Positions 17,869 to 25,349 of a stretch of DNA of 64,000 nucleotides are shown one piece after another (position 1 is the stretch's first letter; the number at the start of each line of letters is the position of its first letter). Location of the stretch: assembly GCF_964642095.1 (NCBI RefSeq), contig NZ_OZ209244.1, positions 868,001-932,000 on the forward strand, given 5' to 3'. The translations under genes were made by a program, and so were the position numbers. This DNA comes from Fretibacterium fastidiosum (GTDB lineage: Bacteria > Synergistota > Synergistia > Synergistales > Aminobacteriaceae). The notes below the pieces were generated by a model, which did no database searches, was not told the origin of the DNA, and saw only the letters and a program-made list of their open reading frames with translations.

Positions 17869-19479
17869 TTACATCGCCAACGTGGCCGGCGTGGCGGGCC
17901 CCAGGGGCAGCCCCAGGAGGTACCAGACCACCAGCAGGAGCGTGAAGCCTGCCAGGTAGAACAGCGAATAGGGCATGGCCAGCGAGATGACCGTCCCAAT
18001 GCCCACCTTCGTATCCTCCTTCGGCTTGTACTGCTCGAGGAGCCCCAACATCACCGGCAGGTAGTAGGAGAGGGGGGAGATGATGTTGGTGGAGGAGTCC
18101 CCGATGCGGTAGGCCACCTGCGTCAGGGCCGGGGAGAAGCCGACCCCCGCGAACATGGGAACGAAGATGGGGGCCAGGATCAGCCACTTCGCGGAGCCGC
18201 TGATCATGAAGAGGTTCAGGAAGGACACCAAAACGACGAAGATCACCAGCAGCGGGATGCCGCCCAGGTTCATGGCCTTCAGGAACTCCGCTCCCGTCAC
18301 GGAAAGCACCGTGTCGAAGTGGCTCATGCGGAAGAGCGCCACAAAGAGCGAGGCCGGCAACACCACCACCATGAAACTCGTGCTGCCGATGAGCCCCTTC
18401 TGCATGAGTTTCGGCACGTCCTCCGCCCGGCGGATCACCCCGGCGCCGATGCCGTAGGCCGTCCCCACGACGAAGAACAGACCGAAGAGCAGGGGCATGA
18501 TGCTGCTGAGGAGCGGCGAGCGCGGGACGATGGCGCCCGTCTCCGGGTTGCGGAACAGGGAGCCCTCCGGGTACGTCAGCCACACGATGAGGGCCACGTA
18601 GGCGACGAGGGCCAGAAGGCTGCAGAACAGCCCCCGGTTCTCCGCCGGCGTGACGGCGTGCTCCTTCAGCGCGTCCGCATCGCGGACCGTCTCCGCGTCC
18701 CCGACCATCTTCACGATGTAGTGCTCCGTGACGTACACCGTGAGCCCTGTCAGGACCAGCGTGGCGGCGAGCATAAAGTACCAGTTCATGAGCGGGTGGA
18801 CCGGCGTGCCCGGCGGAATTGTGGGCACGCCCTCGACGGCCGTGGCCGTGATGCCCGACAGCAGGGCGTCCGTCCCCGCCACGAAGAAGTTGGCCGTGAA
18901 GCCCCCTGCCCCCGCCGCGTATCCCGCCGCCACCCCCACCCAGGGGTTGCGGCCCAGCGCCTTGAACACGGCGCCGGCGATGACGGGCGTGAAGATGATC
19001 CCCGCGTCGGAGGCCAGGTTGGCGTTGATGCCGACGACGGCCACCACCGCCACCACCAGCGCCCGCGGGGCGCCTAAAATCGTCTTGCGCATCAGGGCGG
19101 AGATCATGCCCGTGTGCTCCAGCAGGCTGATGCCCAGCATCATCGTCATGATGAGGCCCAGGGGGGCAAAGTTGACGTAGGTCTTGACAAAGCCCGCCAG
19201 GAACTCGCGCATGGCGGGGTATGACAGCAGGTTCACCACGGAGACGGTGGTCTCCCTGGGGGCCTCCCCCGCCTTGCCGGCCATGTACGTCACGGACAGG
19301 CCCTCCCTGCCCAGCCACCAGGACAGGCCCATCAGGACCAGCGACAGCACGACGAACAGCCAAAACGGGTGCGGAAACTTGTTCCCGATCACCTCGATGC
19401 CCCGGATGAACCTTTCAAAAAAGCTGCGCTTCGGCGCGACGATCGTCTCGTCCACGTTTCTCTCCGGATTTTCCGACAT
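17869..19479 (-). CDS. AbgT-family transporter (p-aminobenzoyl-glutamate type)
   Basis: This 536-residue inner-membrane protein has about a dozen hydrophobic segments. Family features include an N-terminal ERFIRGIEVIGNKFPHPFWL, the re-entrant-loop-like NANLASDAGIIFTPVIAGAV and YAAGAGGFTANFFVAGTDAL, and a C-terminal GVGFSPALTQVAYRIGDSST-type loop. AbgT of E. coli imports p-aminobenzoyl-glutamate, a folate breakdown product; other members export sulfonamides. The M20 amidohydrolase lies 98 nt upstream on the same strand, as with abgAB-abgT, which favours import followed by hydrolysis of a p-aminobenzoyl or other acyl amino acid. Confidence 0.88.
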   Translation of the reverse strand: MSENPERNVDETIVAPKRSFFERFIRGIEVIGNKFPHPFWLFVVLSLVLMGLSWWLGREGLSVTYMAGKAGEAPRETTVSVVNLLSYPAMREFLAGFVKTYVNFAPLGLIMTMMLGISLLEHTGMISALMRKTILGAPRALVVAVVAVVGINANLASDAGIIFTPVIAGAVFKALGRNPWVGVAAGYAAGAGGFTANFFVAGTDALLSGITATAVEGVPTIPPGTPVHPLMNWYFMLAATLVLTGLTVYVTEHYIVKMVGDAETVRDADALKEHAVTPAENRGLFCSLLALVAYVALIVWLTYPEGSLFRNPETGAIVPRSPLLSSIMPLLFGLFFVVGTAYGIGAGVIRRAEDVPKLMQKGLIGSTSFMVVVLPASLFVALFRMSHFDTVLSVTGAEFLKAMNLGGIPLLVIFVVLVSFLNLFMISGSAKWLILAPIFVPMFAGVGFSPALTQVAYRIGDSSTNIISPLSYYLPVMLGLLEQYKPKEDTKVGIGTVISLAMPYSLFYLAGFTLLLVVWYLLGLPLGPATPATLAM

Positions 19480-19577
19480 TCTCTCGTACCTCCGTTCTCA
19501 ACCAATCAAGGAACACCCTTCAGCCCCTCCGCGGCTCCTCCGGCGGCATCCCCCCCCTCTCTGGCTCTCTGATACGC

Positions 19578-20792
19578 CTATCGACGGCCCAGAAAGGCGA
19601 CGGCGCAGGACGCGAGGAAGCGCATCCCGAAGGGGAAGCACCCTTCGTCCGGACGGAAGCGCGTGCTGTGCAGCACTCCCGTCTCCTCCGGCCCCACACC
19701 GGCGGGACGGCAGCCCAGCCAGGCGAAGGCCGAGGGACGCTCGCGGGCGAAGAAGGCGAAGTCCTCCGCGCCCAGCTCCGGCCGCTCCGCCACGACGAGG
19801 TGTTCCGCCCCCATGGCCTCCCTCACCGCCTCCGCGGCCAGATCGAACATTTCGGGGTCGTTCACCAGAGGGGGGTAGCCCTTGACGTAGCGCACCTCGC
19901 AGCTGCCCCTCAGGGACCGGGCGATGCCCTCCGCCGCGCGCTCGATGAGGTCCGGCATGGCCGCCTGAACCTCCTCCCTCAGGGTGCGCACCGTCCCCTC
20001 CATCTCCACCCGGTCCGGGATGACGTTGTACCGCCATCCGCCCTTGATGGTCCCGATGGTGACCACGGCCGCATCCAGGGGCGAGACGCTGCGCGAGACG
20101 ACGCTCTGGAGCCCGCAGAGCACCTGCCCCGCGATCATGATGGCGTCCACGCCCTGATCCGGCGCAGACCCATGGGCTGCCCTGCCCTTCACGGTGAGGT
20201 ACACCCGGTCGGAGGCCCCCATCTGAGGCCCGGACCGCAACACGACCCTCCCCGTCTCGTAGGCGGGCCAGACGTGAAGGCCGAACAGGCCGTCCACGCG
20301 GGGGTCCTCCAGAGCCCCGTCCGCGATCATGCCCGGCGCTCCCCCAACGGGGTTCAGCTCCTCGGCGGGCTGAAAGATGAACTTCACGTTGCCCGGCAGC
20401 GCGTCGCGCATCCCCGCGAGAACGCAGGCGGTCCCCAGAAGCATGGCCGTATGGGTGTCGTGCCCGCAGGCGTGCATGACGCCCGGAACCTCCGAGGCGC
20501 AGGGCAGCCCCGTCTCCTCCTGCATGGGGAGGGCGTCCATGTCGGCGCGCAGGCCCACCGTCGGCCCCATGTCCGCCCCGCCGCCCGTGCCCCGCAGCAG
20601 CCCCAGGACGCCGTGGCCCCCCACGCCGCGCCGGACCTCAAGCCCCAGCCCCTCCAGCACCCCCGCAACGAGCTCCGCCGTCCGCTCCTCGCACCGGCTC
20701 AGCTCCGGATGGCGATGGATCGCCCGGCGCCACTCCACGACCCGATCGAGGTGCCGGCGCACCTCTCGTTCGATCCTCTCATGCTCTTCCAT
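19578..20792 (-). CDS. M20-family amidohydrolase (AbgA/AbgB or hippurate hydrolase type)
   Basis: This 404-residue metallopeptidase-fold enzyme hydrolyses an N-acyl or N-aminobenzoyl amino acid. Metal-binding motifs are present: GLRADMDALPMQE, MHACGHDTHTAMLLG, FIFQPAEEL, and LGAEDFAFF. The dimerisation domain sits at about residues 180-300 (RAAHGSAPDQGVDAIM). No signal peptide is seen, so it is cytoplasmic. It is transcribed ahead of the AbgT-type transporter, matching a substrate-uptake-and-cleavage pair. Exact substrate is not determined by sequence. Confidence 0.88.
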   Translation of the reverse strand: MEEHERIEREVRRHLDRVVEWRRAIHRHPELSRCEERTAELVAGVLEGLGLEVRRGVGGHGVLGLLRGTGGGADMGPTVGLRADMDALPMQEETGLPCASEVPGVMHACGHDTHTAMLLGTACVLAGMRDALPGNVKFIFQPAEELNPVGGAPGMIADGALEDPRVDGLFGLHVWPAYETGRVVLRSGPQMGASDRVYLTVKGRAAHGSAPDQGVDAIMIAGQVLCGLQSVVSRSVSPLDAAVVTIGTIKGGWRYNVIPDRVEMEGTVRTLREEVQAAMPDLIERAAEGIARSLRGSCEVRYVKGYPPLVNDPEMFDLAAEAVREAMGAEHLVVAERPELGAEDFAFFARERPSAFAWLGCRPAGVGPEETGVLHSTRFRPDEGCFPFGMRFLASCAVAFLGRR

Positions 20793-20974
20793 ATGACGTC
20801 CTCTCCTCCACCTTCACGACGGTCCTCGCCCCCCGTAAGGCCCGATTCCCTAATGATCTCGATATATCTTATCACGCTGATGCGAGTGAGCGCCCTCCAT
20901 CGTCCGATGACCAGCAGGGCGTCCATTCATCAGCGAAGGTCAAGCGTTTTGTTCTCTTTTTGTCCTTTGATTTT

Positions 20975-21314
20975 ATACCAATTTGCGTTTAATGTAGATT
21001 GCCTCCCCTGAAAGGGGAGGTGGTTCGCGTCAGCGAACCGGAGGGGTGCGGCCAGACGACCGGCCTCACGCAAGCCGATCTTTCGGGAGGATTGCGGCGG
21101 CCGGTCGGCTGTGCCGAAGCAAGGCAATTGATTGCCTTGTGGAGGCGTTGACGGGGAATGTCAGACAGGCGCGTCTTATGAAAAACACCCCTCCCCTTCG
21201 GGGAGCCTTCCGGCTGCCGTTCGCTACCGCTCACGGGCCGTCAGTCCCAGCCCCTTCGGGGCAGCCCCCCTGCAGGGGGGCCTTTCTTGCCCTTCTTTAA
21301 ACGCGAATTGATAT
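20975..21314. repeat. MITE-like repeat family I, long copy R5
   Basis: This 340-bp element is bounded by ATACCAATTTGCGTTTAA and TTAAACGCGAATTGATAT. Compared with R2/R3 it carries an insertion of about 180 bp. The insertion includes TTCGGGGAGCCTTCCGGCTG, a module also found inside both family II elements (23873 and 58503). It is therefore a chimera of the two families. It contains no gene. Confidence 0.8.
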
Positions 21315-21322
21315 GAATACAC

Positions 21323-21358
21323 AAAAAGGGGCCGCGCGGCGTTCGCCGCGCGGCCCCC
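21323..21358 (-). terminator. Rho-independent terminator
   Basis: A 12-bp perfect GC stem, 21328-21339 with 21347-21358, is followed on the minus strand by TTTTTG. It ends the transcript of the Synergist-CTERM gene at 21375. Confidence 0.9.
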
Positions 21359-21374
21359 TACTCTCCCGCTTCCT

Positions 21375-22544
21375 CTACGTTCGCCGTCTCAGGAGCGCCA
21401 GCGGAAGGAACAGCGCCGCGGCCCCCAGGCCCAGCGCGCTGCAGAAGCCACTGTCCCCGTCATTCTCGTCTGCTACCTCGTTGAAGGTCGCAAGGGACGT
21501 GACCGTCCCGCCCAGGTCGCCGCTCGTGAGGGTTCGGACCAACGCGTCATCCTTGAAGATCAGGACCCGGTCGCCCGTCGTCGCCGCCAGCGCCTTGGCG
21601 CTCGTGTCCCAGACCAGCCTCCGAAGTCCGTCCTTTGGCGCGTCCGCAGAGCGCCACACCTCGGCAGCAGCGCTGTCCTTCCAATGGTAGAGCGCGTCCG
21701 CACCGGAAGCCGTCTGCGCGATGAAGTAGATGCTGCTTCCGCCGTCCTCGCAGACCGAAACGATATCGCCATAGCCACCCGAGCCGTTGACGAGGTCCTT
21801 GAACTTCCCCCTGCCCGGCTGGTAGACCTTGATTCCGTCCCCATTCCCGTAGACGAGGGCAAGCACCTTCTCGTCGTCGTAGAGGGCCATGTCGGTCGCT
21901 CCAGCGCCGAGGTCGAAGCTCGCGTAGGGCACGAGGCGGCCGTCCAGGCGGAACAGCCACCCCGACACGTTGTCCCCGTTCGCGTTCCCAGCCGTGAGAA
22001 GGGCGTATATCTCCTTGCCGCGGACGCGGACGCGCTGCCCGTGGACGTTCCCTCCGTCCGCGCTGAGCGCCAGGACGTTGCCTGTGGGCAGCAGGGTTTC
22101 CGTCCTGATCTCGACGAGGTTGCCGCTGTCGTAGGCCGCGGCGAACAGGCTGCGCCCGTTGTCGGAAACGTCCATGTCCCGGACGCCGCGCACCCCGGGC
22201 CAGTCCGCGCTGGCTATGGGCGCGTTCCAGCCCCTGGCGGCGCTGTAGACGTAGACCGCATCCCCGGTGGTGGAGTTGGAATGGCTGACCAGGACGTACT
22301 GGCCGCCGTCGCGCTGAAAGGCGTAGACCGCCGCGTCCGCAGGCCGCCCCGTCAGGACGGAGGGGCGCACGTCGACGCTCGCGGCGCTTGAGATCCCGAT
22401 GACGCCCACCGACGCCGTGGAGCTCCCCGCCCCCACAGCCGTGTAGACCACGTTGGCTCCCGCCGCCCCGGCGGAGAACAGGAGCAGCAGCGCGGGGAGA
22501 AGTTCTTTCGCGAACCGCAAGTTCCTCGATCCAAAGCTCTTCAA
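21375..22544 (-). CDS. Secreted repeat-rich protein with Synergist-CTERM-type tail, paralogue 1
   Basis: This 389-residue protein probably starts at TTG 22544 (AAGGA 8 nt upstream), giving a basic n-region and signal core LLPALLLLFSAGAAGA. The mature part has several short beta-strand modules (VYTAVGAG, DMDVSDNGRSLFAAAYDSGN, VSVCEDGGSSIYFIAQTASG), as in a beta-propeller, which suggests an exported surface sensor or adhesin-like protein. The C-terminus DSGFCSALGLGAAALFLPLA followed by LLRRRT has the Ser/Cys-Gly motif, membrane segment and Arg cluster of the Synergist-CTERM sorting signal. It is about one-third similar by eye to the next gene. No enzymatic motif is seen. Confidence 0.72.
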   Translation of the reverse strand: MKSFGSRNLRFAKELLPALLLLFSAGAAGANVVYTAVGAGSSTASVGVIGISSAASVDVRPSVLTGRPADAAVYAFQRDGGQYVLVSHSNSTTGDAVYVYSAARGWNAPIASADWPGVRGVRDMDVSDNGRSLFAAAYDSGNLVEIRTETLLPTGNVLALSADGGNVHGQRVRVRGKEIYALLTAGNANGDNVSGWLFRLDGRLVPYASFDLGAGATDMALYDDEKVLALVYGNGDGIKVYQPGRGKFKDLVNGSGGYGDIVSVCEDGGSSIYFIAQTASGADALYHWKDSAAAEVWRSADAPKDGLRRLVWDTSAKALAATTGDRVLIFKDDALVRTLTSGDLGGTVTSLATFNEVADENDGDSGFCSALGLGAAALFLPLALLRRRT

Positions 22545-22647
22545 CCTCAAGTTCCTTGACCTCCCTGATGTGCAAAGTGTGCGGCGCGGCCCGCAGGGGC
22601 TCTTCGGGCGCCTTTCTCCCCAATTATAGACTATGGGAGGCCGTCCT

Positions 22648-23853
22648 TCATCCGCGTCGCTGCGGGGTGGACCGCCGGCGCAGGGCCAGGAGCGGGAGGA
22701 CCAGCGCCAGGCCCCCCAGGTCGAGCGCACCGCACCCGCCGCCCGAACTGCTCTTGTCCTTCCCTCCATCGCCCGCCGGGCGGTCGATCACCGCGATGCT
22801 GGTGGGGTTGCCGCCCAGCTCCGCGCTGCCGATCGTTTTGACGTGGCGCCCGTCCGCCTCGAGGACGGCCACCCTGTCGCCCATCACGGCGAAGACCCGA
22901 TTTCGGTACGCCGTGTCGCGCACCAGCTGGCAGGCGTAGCCGGCGACGCCCTTTGCCTCGTACACCTTCACGGGGTACCGCGCGGAGCCGGTCCAGCGAT
23001 AGAGGGTCAGGGTGGGCCTCGCCGCCGCCCCGTCCCGCCGCTCAGCGATGAAATAGAAACCGCCCCCGCCGTCCTCGCAGACCGCCGTCACGCTGCCCAG
23101 GGCGGTGCCGTCGTCCGCGCTGACGACCTCCAAAGCCAGCCAGTCCGCGCCGTCCGCGGCGTTCAGGTTCACCACCTGCACGCCGCCCGTGCCGCGACAG
23201 GCGACGGCGATCCGGCCGGCGTCGATCTTCGCCATGTCCACGGCGTTCCTGCCCAGCCCCTCGTACCGCACGAGCTCCTTGTTCAGTGCGCTGTCCAGCC
23301 CCACCAGGACGCTGCTCGCGTAGGTGTAGCCGGGATAGCTGCCCCGCGTCGCCGTGAACAGGGCATAGATCACGTTCCCGGCGGCGAGGACCCGTTCCGC
23401 GTGGGGGACGTACCCCGCCGGGGCGGCGGTGCAGATGTAATAACGGCCCGTGGCGGTGTAGCTCGAGGTGTTCACCTGAATGACGGCGCCCCCTTCGTGG
23501 GCGGCGGCGTACAGGTTCCCGCCGTAGGCGGCCAGGCCGTGAACGTTCATGGCGTTCGTCCAGGTCCTGTTGGCGACGGGCACGTCCCAGCTGGCGGGAT
23601 TGTAAACGGCCGCCTTGTCCCCCGTGGTGTGGTCGTGCTCCAAAAAGACGTAGAGCCGCCTGCCGCCCTGCGGGAACGACGCGCCCAGGGCGTCGCCCCG
23701 AAGGCTGCCGACCGCCCTCCCGGCCTGCAGGGCCTCGTCGATGACCCCGATGGCGCCCGTGTAGCCCGCGTCCACCGTCGTGTAGGCGACGTTCGCCGCC
23801 GCCGCGCCGCAGAGCGCCAGGGCCACCAGGAACGCACACGACAGCTTTTTCAT
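22648..23853 (-). CDS. Secreted repeat-rich protein with Synergist-CTERM-type tail, paralogue 2
   Basis: This 401-residue protein starts at ATG 23853 with a strong AAAGGAGGT; the open frame upstream lies in a transposable repeat. The signal peptide is MKKLSCAFLVALALCGAAAA. The body parallels paralogue 1: NVAYTTVDAGYTGAIGVIDE, LAAYGGNLYAAAHEGGAVIQ, VCEDGGGGFYFIAE, consistent with propeller blades. The tail SSSGGGCGALDLGGLALVLP then LLALRRRS is a textbook Synergist-CTERM: Ser/Gly-rich, GGCG, hydrophobic, Arg cluster. Family II repeat A begins 3 nt upstream of the Shine-Dalgarno, so its promoter must be in or beyond that element. The two paralogues lie in tandem 103 nt apart. Confidence 0.8.
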   Translation of the reverse strand: MKKLSCAFLVALALCGAAAANVAYTTVDAGYTGAIGVIDEALQAGRAVGSLRGDALGASFPQGGRRLYVFLEHDHTTGDKAAVYNPASWDVPVANRTWTNAMNVHGLAAYGGNLYAAAHEGGAVIQVNTSSYTATGRYYICTAAPAGYVPHAERVLAAGNVIYALFTATRGSYPGYTYASSVLVGLDSALNKELVRYEGLGRNAVDMAKIDAGRIAVACRGTGGVQVVNLNAADGADWLALEVVSADDGTALGSVTAVCEDGGGGFYFIAERRDGAAARPTLTLYRWTGSARYPVKVYEAKGVAGYACQLVRDTAYRNRVFAVMGDRVAVLEADGRHVKTIGSAELGGNPTSIAVIDRPAGDGGKDKSSSGGGCGALDLGGLALVLPLLALRRRSTPQRRG

Positions 23854-23872
23854 GAACTTCACCTCCTTTGAA

Positions 23873-24134
23873 TTAAGGAAGCGCTGATTAATCTTCAAAA
23901 GTTGTTGAAAGCAATTAAGGATCATCAAACAAAGGGTATCCTTCAGCGCTTCCCTAAAATTTTAAAATGGGGCTACGCCCCCCACTTCGGGGAGCCTTCC
24001 GGCTGCCGTTCGCTGGCGCTCACGGGCCGTCAGTCCCAATCCCCACGCGCTTCGCGCGGCCTGATGAAGTTTCAGGCACTGAAGGGAGCCCATACGGTTG
24101 ACAGTTCTCAACGACTGAATCAGTGTTTCCTTAA
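23873..24134. repeat. MITE-like repeat family II, copy A
   Basis: This 262-bp element starts TTAAGGAAGCGCTGATTAA and ends AATCAGTGTTTCCTTAA, imperfect 17-bp terminal inverted repeats with TTAA at both tips. An inverted copy lies at 58503-58762. The interior has no gene but shares a module with R5 (20975-21314). TTAA tips could be a duplicated target. The left tip is 19 nt from the start codon of the gene at 22648. Confidence 0.88.
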
Positions 24135-24212
24135 GTGGGGCCGGTCGCGGTACAGGCTGTCAAGCCCCCGGCGAAACGTTCCGGCCTTCAACGAACCAGG
24201 TGGGCAACCCCA

Positions 24213-25349
24213 TCACTCCTGTCGGTCCCGACCCCTCTCATAGAGCGCCAGCAGCTCCAGGGCCGCCTGGGTGGCGGCCAGCTCGCCCCGCTCCACCCGC
24301 TCCTCGATCTCCGGCATCTCCGCCGCGACGCCGGGGTCCTCGTAGAAGCGGCGCAGCAGGTGGTCCTCTACCATCGAGTGGACCCAGGACAGCGCCTGGC
24401 GCCGGCGGCGTTCCGCGAAAACGCCCGAGCTCCGGACGTTTTCCATGAAGTCCTCCACCATGCCCCACACCTCCGGGATGCCCTCGCGCGTCAGGGCGGA
24501 GCAGGTGTAGGCACGGCTCGTCCAGCCGTCCGTGGAGGGCCGCAGGTAGTGCAGGAACTGCTCGTAGTCCGCCCGGGTGGTCTGGGCCCTCATCCGGTTG
24601 GCCCCGTCGGCCTTGTTCACCACGATGGCGTCCGCCAGCTCCATCACCCCCTTCTTCATCCCCTGGAGGTCGTCTCCCGCGCCCGTGATGACCAGGAGCA
24701 TGAAGAAGTCCACCATGTCCCGCACCGTCACCTCGCTCTGGCCGACGCCCACCGTCTCCACCAGGACGACGTCGTACCCCGCCGCCTCGCAGAGCAGCAT
24801 CGTCTCGCGGCTCTTGCGCGTGAGCCCCCCCAGCGTCCCCCCGGAGGGGGAGGGGCGGATGAAGGCGTTCTCGTTCCGGGACAGCTCCTCCATGCGCGTC
24901 TTGTCCCCCAGGATGCTGCCCCTCGTCACCGTGCTGCTGGGGTCCACCGCCAGCACCGCCACCCTGTGCCCCCGGTCGCAGAGCCACGTGCCCAGCGCCT
25001 CAATGAACGTGCTCTTGCCCGCACCCGGCACGCCCGTGATGCCCACGCGCACGGCGCGCCCGGTCCGCGGCAGCACGGCGGAGATGACCTGCCGGGCCAG
25101 GTCGAAGTGGGCCGGCGCGTTGCTCTCCACCAGCGTGATGGCGCGGGAGAGGACCGCGCGGTCGCCCTCCAGCACGCCCTCCACGTAGTCCCGAAGCGCC
25201 AGCTTCCGGCGTTTCGGGACGGGAGCAGGGGACGGCTCCGGCGCAAACGCCATGCCGTCGTGGGCGTCGGTCACGCCGCCCATGACGCGGCAGGCGAACT
25301 CGGCTCCAGCCCCTTCCGGCGTCCATTCGGGCCTAGTCGTCGTCGACAC
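24213..25349 (-). CDS. meaB: Methylmalonyl-CoA mutase chaperone GTPase MeaB
   Basis: This 378-residue G3E-family GTPase protects and reloads B12-dependent methylmalonyl-CoA mutase. Motifs: P-loop GITGVPGAGKSTFIEALG, VLAVDPSSTVTRGSILGDKT, base-recognition VVNKADG, and the switch region VETVGVGQSE. The N-terminal 45 residues are a variable Pro-rich extension; a shorter start may be used. It overlaps the end of mutB by 17 nt, so the two are translationally coupled. Cofactor chaperone function follows from family and neighbourhood. Confidence 0.93.
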   Translation of the reverse strand: MSTTTRPEWTPEGAGAEFACRVMGGVTDAHDGMAFAPEPSPAPVPKRRKLALRDYVEGVLEGDRAVLSRAITLVESNAPAHFDLARQVISAVLPRTGRAVRVGITGVPGAGKSTFIEALGTWLCDRGHRVAVLAVDPSSTVTRGSILGDKTRMEELSRNENAFIRPSPSGGTLGGLTRKSRETMLLCEAAGYDVVLVETVGVGQSEVTVRDMVDFFMLLVITGAGDDLQGMKKGVMELADAIVVNKADGANRMRAQTTRADYEQFLHYLRPSTDGWTSRAYTCSALTREGIPEVWGMVEDFMENVRSSGVFAERRRRQALSWVHSMVEDHLLRRFYEDPGVAAEMPEIEERVERGELAATQAALELLALYERGRDRQE

